DNA of 64,000 bases from the NCBI GenBank assembly GCA_029215795.1, contig JARDYH010000002.1, forward strand, positions 131,199,001-131,263,000. Reading direction: 5' to 3'. Under the pieces are notes generated by a model. It made no database searches and had not been told where the DNA came from. It worked only from the letters and a program-made list of their open reading frames with translations. The stretch is from Anniella stebbinsi (taxonomy: Eukaryota > Chordata > Lepidosauria > Squamata > Anniellidae). The position numbers were made by a program, and so were the translations under genes. Of this stretch, positions 40,046 to 50,590 are shown in pieces. Numbering within the stretch: position 1 is the first letter of the stretch; each line of letters opens with the position of its first letter.

Positions 40046-40807
40046 ACAAACACAAGTCTAGAATCTGGGCTTGGGGGAAAGCAGGAGCGGGAAAATGGCA
40101 GACAAGCGAAGGGCTAAAGACCTGTCCACAACTCTTCCAATGGAGATTATACTTTTCTAATTCAACACCCCTGTCTTATTGAAACAGCAGCTGGGTGTTA
40201 TAGATACACATGTATTTTTTGCAATCTTGCAAAAAAACATACCACAGTCTTGAGCAGAACTGGATTAAGACATGCTGAGGCCCTAAACCATATCCGGATT
40301 CAGAGGACCCATACCATGAAAATAAAGAGAAAAAAGTATATAACATTATAATAGAAAGGGTAATGAAAGGGTACCACCCAGCATTATGGAATGCTTGTAG
40401 TTAAACACTGTTAGATAGCCTTCTCTGAAGATGAGTATAAAAACACACATAAAAGAAGTTGATATGATCTTCTAAACTGGCTCTAGTTTGCACTTATTGC
40501 CTCCAATACTAAAAGGTGCACTGCCACGCTTTTTCACTATAAGGCAACTCTGCTATAAGTCACACCAGACATTTCAACATATTTAGGCCAAAGCAATTTC
40601 ATCTTAGTTAACTTACATCTTAGTTACATCCAATGTATTTAGAGGCCCCTCATAATATGAGTTCCAAAGCCATGGCTTACTTGTCTTGTTCCTAAATCTG
40701 ATACTGGTCTTGAGGCCTGGTGATAGGTCAGTAAGAAACTATGTCTGGGTAGGATTTTTCAGTTGATCCAGGTAAAGGAAGGACATTGGGAGGGGGTGTT
40801 AAAATAA
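40046..40807. other. Non-coding stretch, nothing recognised
   Basis: AT-rich sequence between the fold-back element and the truncated L2 LINE, with no coding or RNA signal. Confidence 0.35.
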
Positions 40808-41744
40808 AAGGATAGTGTGTCTCCTCTGAATGAATGCTTGGAGGCGGTAATGGGCTGGATGAGGAAAAACAAACTGAAGCTGAATCCAGACAAGACGGAG
40901 GTGCTTGCTGTCAAAGGCCGCAACCTGGGTTTGGAGGTGTGTCAACCGGTTCTGGATGGGGTTACACTCCCCCTGAAAGACTGTGTTCGCAGCTTGGGGG
41001 TGCTCCTGGATCCGTCGCTCCAAATGACAGCACAGATAGATGCGACGGCCAGGAGTGCCTACTATCAGCTTCGGCTGATACGCCAGCTGCGCCCCTTCCT
41101 AGAGTTGGAAGACCTAAAGATGGTAGTGCACGCGCTGGTAACTTCGAGGCTCGACTTCTGCAATGCGCTGTACATAGGGCTACCTTTGTGCCTAGTCTGG
41201 AAACTTCAACTAGTTCAAAATATGGCAGCCAGGTTGGTCACCGGTACATCTAGGAGTGACCATATTACGCCAGCTTTAAAATCGCTCTACTGGCTGCCAA
41301 TTAGTTTCCGGGCGAAGTATAAAGTGTTGGTCACTACCTTTAAAGCCCTACATGGTTTGGGTCCAGGTTACCTGCGGGATCGCCTTCTCCCGTACAATCC
41401 GCCCCGCACGCTCAGGTCCTCTGGGAAGAACTTACTGCGGTCGGCCAAGACCAGGCTGACAACTGTTACCCAGAGGACCTTCTCTTCTGCCGCTCCCAGA
41501 CTGTGGAATGACCTGCCGGAGGAGACTCGTCAACTTAACAGTCTTTTAGAATTTAAGAAAGCTATAAAGACTGTTCTCTTCCGGCAGGCATATCCAGTGT
41601 AATTTTTAGACTGTTTTTAGGATGTTTTAGGATGTTTTAATGCAGTTTTAATAATATTTGTCATGTTTTAATTAGTTTTATGTATTTTATCATGTTGTTG
41701 TTCCCCGCCTCGATCTAAACGGAGAGGCGGGTAAGAAATAAATC

Positions 41745-41780
<36 letters not shown>

Positions 41781-41781
41781 T
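40808..41781 (+). mobile_element. L2-type LINE, 5'-truncated young copy
   Basis: The sequence from the alignment point of 60419 in the full copy runs to the (ATT)n tail. The open frame 40817-41602 (261 aa) keeps the ORF2 C-terminus through LWNDLPEETRQL and FRQAYPV with no stop. I counted about eight substitutions in about 790 coding bases against 58214-61213, three of them changing the protein. The 3' UTR lacks one GATGTTTTA-containing repeat present in the full copy. The 3' stem CCCGCCTC/GAGGCGGG precedes the tail. Confidence 0.92.
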
Positions 41782-41789
41782 ATAAGCTA

Positions 41790-43737
41790 TTTTTCCATTG
41801 GTGTACAATATTTTTTAAAAACAGCAACAACACAATTACACAATAAAGGGAAATAATCAAATAATCAAAAGCCCCCCAAATGCCCACTGAAAGAACAAGA
41901 AACAGTCGCTTAAACCAGCCAGAGACAGGCTTCTCCTCATATCTAAAGAGAGGTCATTTCAAAGCCTAGAAATTACTATGATAAAAGCCCTGCTTTTGCT
42001 GTCATAGTTCTAACCTCTTGCAACGACAACATAGAAGACAAGAATTTATCTATAGCAATTCTGGCATGGGGGTTGTTACACTGAGAGGCAGCTCCTCAGA
42101 TATGAGGGTCCTTTCCGGGTCAGTTGGGCCCAGAAGCACACCAGTAGCTAGTGCGGTTGATATTTTACTGGTTGGATATGCCTGTGCCTCCCCATGTCCA
42201 TTAAGATGGGCAGAAGTATTTTTGCACCAAGTGAGAGATTCAGCTATGGGGCAGCATAGAAAAAGAATGAATGAATGAATGAATGAATTGGGGGGGGGGG
42301 TGGAATACTCCTAGGCACAGCCACAAGCTGCTTCTCAAAAAACACAGCCTGTTTCAGGAGTAGCTCTAGGCTTGTAACCTGATTAGATGGAGATGCCATC
42401 ATTTAATCTCTTCCAGACTAATTGATCCATTTCAGGATTCAAGAATTCCCAACCAGCACCATCTCTGAGTTGGCTGGGTTTGCCCTTATCTACTCAACTG
42501 CTGCCTCCAAACTTTAGTTGAGCACAGAAATGGCAGCATAGATAATGATACAGAGAGCTGGGTGTTGTCAGTGTATTGATGGTGCCCAGCCCCAAAGCTC
42601 TGTGAGAAGCATCAGTCCCCATGAGGTCAAGCTAACATCTGTAATGATAACCCTTTGCATAAGTTCAGGCGCAAAAGCGAATCCTTGTAGAGGGGACCAG
42701 GAACAAAAGTCACCCTTGACACACCAGCTGGATGGTCCAATCTGCTCAATATAATGATATAGTCCACAGTATCAACAACCACAGAGAAGCCCAAGCAAGA
42801 TCAACAGGAAAATACATCCCCTGTTATCTCAAGACAGTATCTTCCACCAGCGCTATCCAAGTTTTCTCTGTCCCCTTCTCAGCTTGGAAGCCAGTTTGAG
42901 GACAGGAGGGTACTACTGAATTCACGTCCTATTTGTGAGTTTCCCACAGGCAGCTGGGTTAGCCACTGTGTGAACAAAGTGATGGATTAGAAAAGCCTTT
43001 AGTCTCATTCAGCATGGCTCTTCTTACGTTCTTCGCTTAACTGGTTTAGGAATACCCGTACCTGCTCAGCCATCACAAGCTCTGCAGCTGCCTCTTCAAA
43101 AGGTGAGATTGGATACTGGGCTAAAACTGGTTTGGCCCTCCCTATTTAATGCATTTTTTAAGAAGTGGTAAAATCTCCACCTCTTTTAATACAGAAGGAA
43201 TTCTATTCTCCTCAAGAGAGGCATTAATTACCCTGACCAGCCACCATCAAGCTCTAGGTTGGCTTTTACTAGCCACGAAAGGCAAGGATCCTGATTACAT
43301 GTTGTGGCTCTCATGCTGCCAAACACCCCATCTGCAAGGTGAAACTGATCCAAGTGATTGTGACAAGCAATGGATTCTGATGGCCCCAGTATGAACTCTG
43401 CACAAGCAATGGCATCCAAACTGGACTGTATCATGGCAACTTTGTTAGCCAAGGATCATGCGAAATTTTCACCTTCACCATCAGTCCATCTTCCAGTGGG
43501 CAATTCTTGGGGATCACATGGAAGAGCTCAACTTGATAACATTCAGCAGGAATCATGGAGGCAAAGGAGAAAGCTTGTTTTTCTTGGCCTTACTACTATT
43601 TGAGAGGTTCCATATGGGTTCTAGGGTCAGATTTTGCCAACAGCGCTCTAATCCTGTCCTAACTTCCTTCATGTCTCTAAGCTCCCTGAGAGCTGGAAAT
43701 CTCTGAAGCTGTATTAGAGGATGTAATGGTAAGACCC
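41790..43737 (-). repeat. Old composite repeat region, partly LINE-derived
   Basis: Degenerate sequence reminiscent of minus-strand amniote LINE or LINE-like dispersed repeats (for example AGATCAACAGGAAAATACAT near 42800, CTCAAGAGAGGCATTAATTA near 43210), with no open reading frame. A plus-strand CR1 3' end lies at 42915-43035 (GAGTTTCCCACAGGCAGCTG, CATGGCTCTTCTTACG). A relict of the GCGC-rich element lies at 42667-42697. (GAAT)n and G10 tracts are at 42267-42300. Confidence 0.4.
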
Positions 43738-44665
43738 TATGAGCTCCATCACACCAGTGATTTAGTGCACTCTCGCCATGCCTGGTGTGCGGATTTGCAG
43801 CATGGTACTCACATGACGCTATATCTGTCCTGCTGACACCTCTCTCTTCCCCAGCCTTTCCTAGAATGCTAAAAGTCTGGATTATTTTCCATAAGCGCAT
43901 TTAATGAGCCCAAGTCTCCGTGTAGTTTAAAGGAACTGGGGGCTTGAATGGATTGCATCAGGTTCTGGCAGGGAAAAGCGATCTTTCCCAGCAGCCGGTT
44001 CCAAGGCCATCATCATACCTACATTTTTCCCCCCCGTTTGTTTCTGCGGGTTCCCCCTCTGTTTCCTAGGCAACTAGTGTTTTGTATTACACCTGATTGG
44101 TATTGCTGTGATACCTGCAATACCTGCCTGTGCCTTTCAGACTTTACTATTCAGGGATACATTGAAACAGAAACTAAAAACTACGACATCAGGGCAAGAG
44201 AACAGCACGACGGGATGACAGCATGCGAGTCCAGCGCTGAAGAAGTGGAGCAAAGTCGAGGTGGGTGTGCATCAAACCACGTGTGTGATAACAGCCCAAG
44301 CCTCTATATGAAACCCAAACCTTGCATCCCAGACTCGAAAGCATTTTTTAAAATCATACAGTGCCCGAATCTCTGTAGAGACAGGATTGTACTTCCTCGA
44401 TGCCCCCAAAGAGCCAGACGAAAGGGTCGTTCCATTTTTGCCTAGCAGAAAGTCGGTCTGGTTGAAGTACTCATCTGCCAGGACCTGACTGGAGGGAGAA
44501 ATAGAAGGGGACGAGTGGAGTGGAGTGGAGTGGAAGAATGAGCGAAGGAGTGAAAAAGCAGCTATTCAAGTGAAAGGGACCATAAGCTTGACGCGCTTCT
44601 GCCGCAGAGGTAAAAAAAACATGGAGGCAAACCAGGAGGGGGAAATTAGGTGTGATGGATGTCTA
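43738..44665 (+). mobile_element. Element X, copy 2 (long form)
   Basis: It begins TATGAGCTCCATCACACCAG and ends GTGTGATGGATGTCTA, giving inverted termini close to TAGAGCTCCATCACAC. It has about 290 bp (roughly 44010-44300) absent from the other two copies, bounded by CCAAG on both sides. That segment is either an insertion or ancestral sequence lost elsewhere by microhomology deletion. A 165-codon open frame crosses it but resembles nothing known to me. Confidence 0.6.
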
Positions 44666-44807
44666 TGTCTGTGGTTTCTAGGAATGAGCGGTGAGCAGTG
44701 CATTTTTATAACTATGTCTAGTCCTGAATCAGTCTGATCTGGGAACAGTTATCCATGCCTTATTTACATCACAGTTAAGAACTAATGGAATATGCTCTAC
44801 ATGGGGC

Positions 44808-44897
44808 TATTTAATTTTATTTATTTATTTATTTATTACATTTTTATACTGCCCCATAGACGAAGCTCTCTGGGCAGTTTACATAAGATTTACATAA
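44808..44897 (-). mobile_element. LINE 3' tail fragment (second L2/CR1-like family), minus strand
   Basis: (TTTA)n followed by TTACATTTTTATACTGCCCC and GCTCTCTGGGCAGTTTACAT is the reverse of the family's 3' end. It abuts a plus-strand copy. Confidence 0.7.
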
Positions 44898-45318
44898 GGC
44901 TATATGTACCTGCCCAGACCCTAAGATCATCTTCAGGGGTCCTTCTCCATGAGCCCCTGCCAAAGGAAGTGAGGCAGGTGGCTACCAAGAGGAGGGCCTT
45001 TTCTGCTGTGGCATCCTGGCTGTGGAATGAGCTCCCTAGAGAGGTTCATTATACTCTTATTGACACCACGTGAAGACCTTTTAATTTCCCAAGTATTTTA
45101 ACATTTTACCATCTTGGTCTTTTAACTTTACTGTTTTAAATCTGTATTTTAAATCTCTGCATTGCTGCTCGGTTATATTCTGGTTGTACTTTTATATTGT
45201 GTTTTTATATTATGAGTTAAATTTAAAACTTTAAATTGTTCTTTATGGTTTACATTTTTGCAAACTGCCCAGAGAGCTTCAGTTATTTGGCGGTATAGAA
45301 ATGTAATAAATAAATAAT
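44898..45318 (+). mobile_element. LINE, 5'-truncated: ORF2 C-terminus and 3' UTR (second L2/CR1-like family)
   Basis: The translation contains SSGVLLHEPLPKEVRQVATK and LWNELPREV, parallel to 63649-63945 on the minus strand. It ends AACTGCCCAGAGAGCTTCAG, GGCGGTATAGAAATG and (AAAT)n. Confidence 0.75.
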
Positions 45319-45989
45319 AGGAGCGGCCAGAAGCTTCAATTGGTGCAAAATGTGGCAGTTAGGCTGCGGACCAGTACACGGTAGTGTCATTGCATCACTC
45401 AAATACTGAAAGATCTACCCTGTTGCAAATTGTTTCCTAGGCTCAATTCAAGGTGATGGTTTTAATTTTTACGCTCTAAACACACACTCCTATATGGACT
45501 GTGCCCTTGCTACTTGGAGGCCCCTGAACTCAGAGGCTTCTGAGATTCCTATGCCCAGTTAGGTTGAAGTCAGCAAGGTGAGAGGGGAGGCAGAGGTGAT
45601 CGTTGCCTCCCCCACCGCCTGATTTTTGATGCTTTCGCTAGAAAGGATTTCAGCCCATCTAGCAAGAGTGCTTTGGAGGAGGAGGGAAGGAAGGAAGCTG
45701 GAGGAGGCTCAGGATAAATCGCATCCTGGCCTCTCTGGTCTCCTCCCCTCTCCGCCCACTGGAATGCCACCTTTCCCCCTCTTTGAGGTTGACTTTCCAA
45801 TCTCAGAGAGGCAGCTGGCACAGGTTTCTCTGTGCTGGTTGCGAGGGGGCAGGGAGGGGTACCGATTCTCCAACTCCCCCTTCCAAAGTTGGAGCACTGT
45901 CTCTAACATCGGGGGGGGGGGGTGATCCAAGCCATCCTATGGTCTTTGGGACCCTCCCCTAGGGACCATAGGATTGCTCTCTGAATGGC
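45319..45989. other. Non-coding stretch, possibly old LINE-derived
   Basis: 45325-45540 reads like a decayed LINE ORF2 C-terminus (GGTGCAAAATGTGGCAGTTAG is a typical LVQNAAVR trace). A G/C-rich stretch and G10 run lie near 45911-45920. Confidence 0.45.
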
Positions 45990-46375
45990 TTAGGGCCTGA
46001 CTATCTGAAGGACTTCCAATCTCAGTATGAACCTGCTCAGTTATTAGGATCAACAGGAGAGACCACCCCTTGCATAGGCCTGCTTGTCGGGCTTTCCAGA
46101 AAGGGATTTCTCCTGGGCTGCTCCTAAAGTCTGGAATGCACTCCTTTTGGAGTTATGCCTGGTCCCAACTCTCACCCTGCTCAAGAAGGTGGTCAAGTCA
46201 TATCTTTTTAACTAGGTTTGTAAAAGTGTTTCATGGTTTTTAAAGTTGTTTTAAAACGTTTTACTATGTTTTTGTTTGATTATGGGGTTTGTTTGCAGAA
46301 CTTTTTGTAAACTGCCTTAGCTGGTTTCAGAAATAGAATGAAATAGAAATAGAATGAATAAATTAATAAAAATAA
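45990..46375 (+). mobile_element. LINE 3' end (third family, CR1/L2-like)
   Basis: CTGGGCTGCTCCTAAAGTCTGG corresponds to an APxLWN-type ORF2 end, followed by GAAGGTGGTCAAGTCATATC and a T-rich 3' UTR ending AAACTGCCTTAGCTGG and (AATA)n. Confidence 0.6.
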
Positions 46376-47423
46376 GCTACTCAACATTAATGGGATTGTA
46401 ACACTTCTTGTACCTTGACAACTGTACTCTTGAAAATGCCCTGTGCAGTGCAGGTGGTGCCTGTTGGTAAGGACCATCGTATGAATTACATGCAACTTCA
46501 GGTCCATGAATCAGACCTCAGGATGCACTTAACTGCTGTACTTCTTATCTCATAGGAGGGAATGGTTCTGCCTGGCTCAAGGGCTTTCCCATGGCTTAAA
46601 TGGAATCTCACCTCACCTACAAGCAGGCTGTTATTATGGTAATAATAATGGCACTCATGCAGCAAGATTACTTAGTGCAATGTTTCTCAGATTTGGGAAT
46701 CACATGGAAGCATGTGGGCAGATCACCACTGGCATGCTGACAGTGGGTGTGGAAGTCAGTGCAGCACATGGAATGGAAATGCAGGAGGTTGGCTTCCATT
46801 CGGAGCATATCTACTATCACAAACAGGAGAGAGCAATCCTATGGTCCTTGGGAGAGCATCCCTGGAACCATAGGATTGCTTGGGAAAAACCATCTGATGT
46901 AGGAGACAGCACTCTGATCTCAGAAGGGGGCATTGGAGAACTGACACCCCCCCCCCCCGATCCCTTGTAGCCAGCATGGAAAGAACCGCACTGGCTGCCT
47001 CTAAGGTTGGGAAAGTGACCTCAGAGGAGAGGAAACTGGAAAGGCCAGGATACAAGCTATCTTGAACCACCTTCAGCCTCCTTCCCTTCCCCTCCAAAGC
47101 ACTCTGGCTAGATGGGCTGAAAATCACCAAAGACAGAAGATGGGAAGGCGAAGATCACCTCCACCACTCCTCCCTTCCTCCCATCTTTCCATCCTGGCAG
47201 AGTACAAGAATCTCAGAAGTTGGTTTCATAATTATTCCCTTTCCCCACGGAGCTTTGGGAACTGTAGTTCTGTGAGGCTGGATAGTGCTAGAGCTTGCTA
47301 ATTCCCAGGATCCACCGCAAACTACACCCCCCCAAAATTATTTGGGAATGATTATTAAATTGCATAAAACTGAAATAAGTTTGATGAGCAGATATGAGAT
47401 TTGGCTGCAATCATGTACACACT
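46376..47423. other. Non-coding stretch, nothing firmly recognised
   Basis: No gene or RNA. Homopolymer C run at 46949-46958. Open frames overlap on both strands and match no known family. Confidence 0.35.
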
Positions 47424-48190
47424 TAGAGCTCCATCACACTAGCAATTTAGTGCACTCTTGCCATGCCTGGTGTGCGGATTTGCAGCACGGTACTCACATG
47501 ACGCCGTATCTGTCCTGCTGACACCCGCCTCTTCCCCAGCCTTTCCTAGACCGCTAAAAGTCTGGATTATTTTTCCTAAGCGCATTTAATGAGCCTTATG
47601 CCTCTGTGTAGTTTTAATAGAACTGGGGGCTTGAATGGATTGCATCAGGTCCTGGCAGAGAAAAACGATCTCTCCCAGCAGCCATCTCTAAGCCTCAATA
47701 TAAAACCCAAACCTTGTATCCCAGGCTCAAAAGCATTTTTTTTAAATCATACAATGCCTGAATCTCTGCAGAGACAAGATTGTACTCCCTCAATGCCCCC
47801 AAAGAGCCAGACTAAAGGGTTGTTCCATTTTTGCCTGGCAGAAAGGCGGTCTGGTTGAAGTACTAATTTGAAAAACCAATAAGAGGAAAGCATCCACTTA
47901 GGTCAAATAAAGGGGAGAGAAACAGGTTCTCAGAATGCTGAGATACTTTATTAATTCATGTGTGAATTAATAAAGTATCTCAGCATTCCAAGAACCTGTT
48001 TCTCTCCCCTTTTTGTGAAGTGCTCATCTGACAGGACCTGACTGGAGGGAGAAAGAGAAGGGGAGGGGTGGAGTGGAGTGGAGCAGAAAAGCTAATGAGC
48101 GTCGGGATTATAAACTTGATGCACTTCTGCCTCAAAGGTTAAAAAAAAACACGGCAGCAAAACGGGGGGGATTAGGTGTGATGGAGGTCA
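47424..48190 (+). mobile_element. Element X, copy 3, interrupted by a palindromic insert
   Basis: It begins TAGAGCTCCATCACACTAGC and ends GGTGTGATGGAGG. An insert of about 140 bp lies at about 47872-48012. It contains a hairpin whose arms run AAAGGGGAGAGAAACAGGTT to its complement, about 50 bp each. The host sequence TGAAGTACTAATTTGA / TGAAGTGCTCATCTGA stands on both sides of the insert like a diverged target duplication. Confidence 0.6.
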
Positions 48191-48473
48191 TATTTAGGAA
48201 TAAAACCATTTGAATTCAATGAGACTTCCAAGTCAATGTGAGTAGCACCAGGCTGTAAATATGCCTAAGAGTGACATCTAAAAGTCTTAGGTAAATAAAA
48301 AGGTACCAAAATCACATCAGGGGAGAGCATTCGAAACATAGTGTGTCACCACTAAGATGCAAATTCTGCTTCACTACTGAAATCAGGGGGATTTGAAGAA
48401 GGGCTTCAGAAGAGGATCTTGGGTTGATGTGGGAGCACATGGTCTTTGAGAAACGCTGCTCTGAGGCTATAAG

Positions 48474-49105
48474 CAGAGATGTTGAACCTCAGGCCTGTAG
48501 GCCAAATCCAGTCCTCCAGGGTTGCCCAGATGGTCATACCCTCTTTCCATGTCCCTACCTCATTTCCATTGACTGCCAATCGTTTGATGGTTTCCTGACT
48601 GTCCTACAGTTTTGTTTTAATTCTAAAAGGTTGAAATGCCTCTCCTAAGACTTAGTTACTGGCCATTAGAGCTTCACCCCCTTTGCCTTTAGCTCCACCC
48701 ACTTCTGGGATGGGGTCCCTGATAGGGTGACCAGATAAAATCCAGGTCAGGGCTCATGTAACTTTAACAGTTGTAGAGAAAAGGGAATTTCAGCCAGTGT
48801 CATTTGTATGCAATTAGTTCCTGGTGAAATTCCCTCTTCATCACAACAGTTAAAGGTGCAGGCACTATACTAGAATGACCATATACAAAAGAAGGCAGGG
48901 TCCCTGCAACTTTAACTGTTGTGATGAAGAGGGAATTTTACCAGGAACTAATTGCATACAAATGACAATGGCTGAAATTCCCTTTTCTCTACAACTGTTA
49001 AAGTTACATGAGCCCTGACCTGGATTTTATCTGGTCAGCCTAGTCCCTGAAAGCTTCTCCTAAATTGAATTCACCCCTCTGGCTGAAAAAGACTCAACAC
49101 ACCTG
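48474..49105 (+). mobile_element. hAT-like (Charlie-type) MITE split by FB-hAT copy 4
   Basis: The left half 48474-48722 (TTGAACCTCAGGCC, AATTCTAAAAGGTTGAAATG, GCTCCACCCACTTCTGG) and the right half 49051-49105 (AGCTTCTCCTAAATTG, GGCTGAAAAAGACTCAACAC) match the complete element at 52232-52567. The two halves are separated exactly by the FB-hAT insert and its TSD, so the order of insertion is clear. Confidence 0.75.
48723..49042 (+). mobile_element. Fold-back hAT element 'FB-hAT', copy 4, with perfect TSD
   Basis: It has the same 320-bp palindrome, with outer ends TAGGGTGACCAGATAAAATC and GGTCAGCCTA. The TSD is GTCCCTGA at 48715-48722 and 49043-49050. It is inserted inside an older MITE (48474-49105). 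Confidence 0.92.
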
Positions 49106-49330
49106 CTTTGGAGGTCAAGACCAACGCTTAGAATTTTATCTGGAAACGGAGCCAGTGTAGGTGCTTTAAACTGATGAGGTATTTCCAAACGTCTGGTCTG
49201 AGTCAGTTGGTATGCCCTTAGAGAGCTTTTAGAACAAAGAGAGCATTCTAGTTTTAAGTAACAGCAAAGCCTTTAGGAATCTCCAACATGCCCCTTGAGT
49301 GAGGGCAACACCACTCTGTTGGAGTAACTG
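49095..49330 (+). repeat. Duplicated segment, left copy
   Basis: ACCTGCTTTGGAGGTCAAGA, GCTTAGAATTTTATCTGG, TCTAGTTTTAAGTAACAGC and CAACACCACTCTGTTGGAG occur in the same order at 50377-50590. It is a local duplication or two copies of an unclassified repeat. Confidence 0.7.
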
Positions 49331-50376
49331 GTCACAGGTGTTGAATAAAGAGAGTTCCTTTCCTTGTGGACCTCTCTGATAAACAGACAAAGACTTTCCA
49401 CAGAACAGATTTCTGTTATTTTTTCTGTCATCCTTATATAACCAGTCTTACCAACTTCTGTGTAGAGGTGTTTTCATGCCAGAAAAGCACAGCTTGGTTT
49501 TAGCAACAACAGCTCCAGCAATATAAAATAAAGTTCCTCCATGGCTCAAAGTATTTATGTACCGCAAAGGACAGTAACCCAACAGAGCTTAGCTACTATC
49601 AGTGCTATGTGACAGGTTCTTTGTTATCTGTAGGAATACCAAATAACCCCAGGGTGTAGACCAGGGTCATGGCAGCCTTCCCCAACTTGGTGCCCCCCAA
49701 ATGTGCTGGGGCTACAAATTCCATCATCCCCAGCCAGCAGGGACATTTCAGACAAGGGCAGTCATTGTATAGATTATGTTAGTTTCCTTTAACATTTTCC
49801 CAACTTGGGAAATCCATGAGGGTCTTTATGGATCATCCCATCCCAATTCCTTTAACCACAACAGAATATCTAAAATGAAATATTTCCTGACCAATGCACA
49901 ATCAGTCTTTAAAAGGAAACATTTCAGGGGAAGAAATGACTATGTAACTTTTAAAACACTGTTAACTGAATATGAACTTGTAATGAAGAAACCCTTCCTA
50001 ATTTTAAGTTAAATCTACCTCCAGGTAATTAAAAACCTGTTACTTATCTGAGTCTTTATGGCCTTTTGCAGTGCAATTTATCTTGGGGTGCACAGACTTT
50101 AGGCTGGTTGAATCTACATTATTTTCTTAAAATCCACCAAAAGATATACACTTAGAATTAAACAATTCTGAGCCCAGGAATTTGTTTTGAGCACTGAAAC
50201 TGAATAGAGGTCACAGTCCTTCCCCTCAAAAATGCACTCCTGCTTAACTCTCCTACCCATGCCGCTTTCTTCATTTCATTCTGTTGTGGCCATTGTTAAA
50301 CAATTGGAAATCCTTGCCGATTTTCTGCATTATCATCCACCATGGCATATCCTATCCCAGGGTGAACTGTCTCTCC

Positions 50377-50590
50377 AGTGCCTGCTTTGGAGGTCAAGCC
50401 CAATGCTTAGAATTTTATCTGGAAAACGAAGCCAGTGTGGGTGCTTGAAAAAACTGGTGAGGTACATCCAAATGCCCCGAGAGGGCTTTTAGAACAAAGA
50501 GAACATTCTAGTTTTAAGTAACAGCAAAGTCTTTGGGAATCTCCAGCATGCCCCTTGACTGAGGGCAACACCACTCTGTTGGAGTAACTT
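50377..50590 (+). repeat. Duplicated segment, right copy
   Basis: Parallel to 49095-49330, with substitutions and small indels in most words, so the duplication is not recent. Confidence 0.7.

Noticed and set aside
40817..41602. 261-codon frame as an independent host gene
   Set aside because: It is the C-terminal part of the L2 ORF in a 5'-truncated copy, nearly identical to 60427-61213.
43948..44445. 165-codon open frame inside element X copy 2 as a transposase
   Set aside because: No catalytic motif or family resemblance. The frame is not kept in copies 1 and 3.
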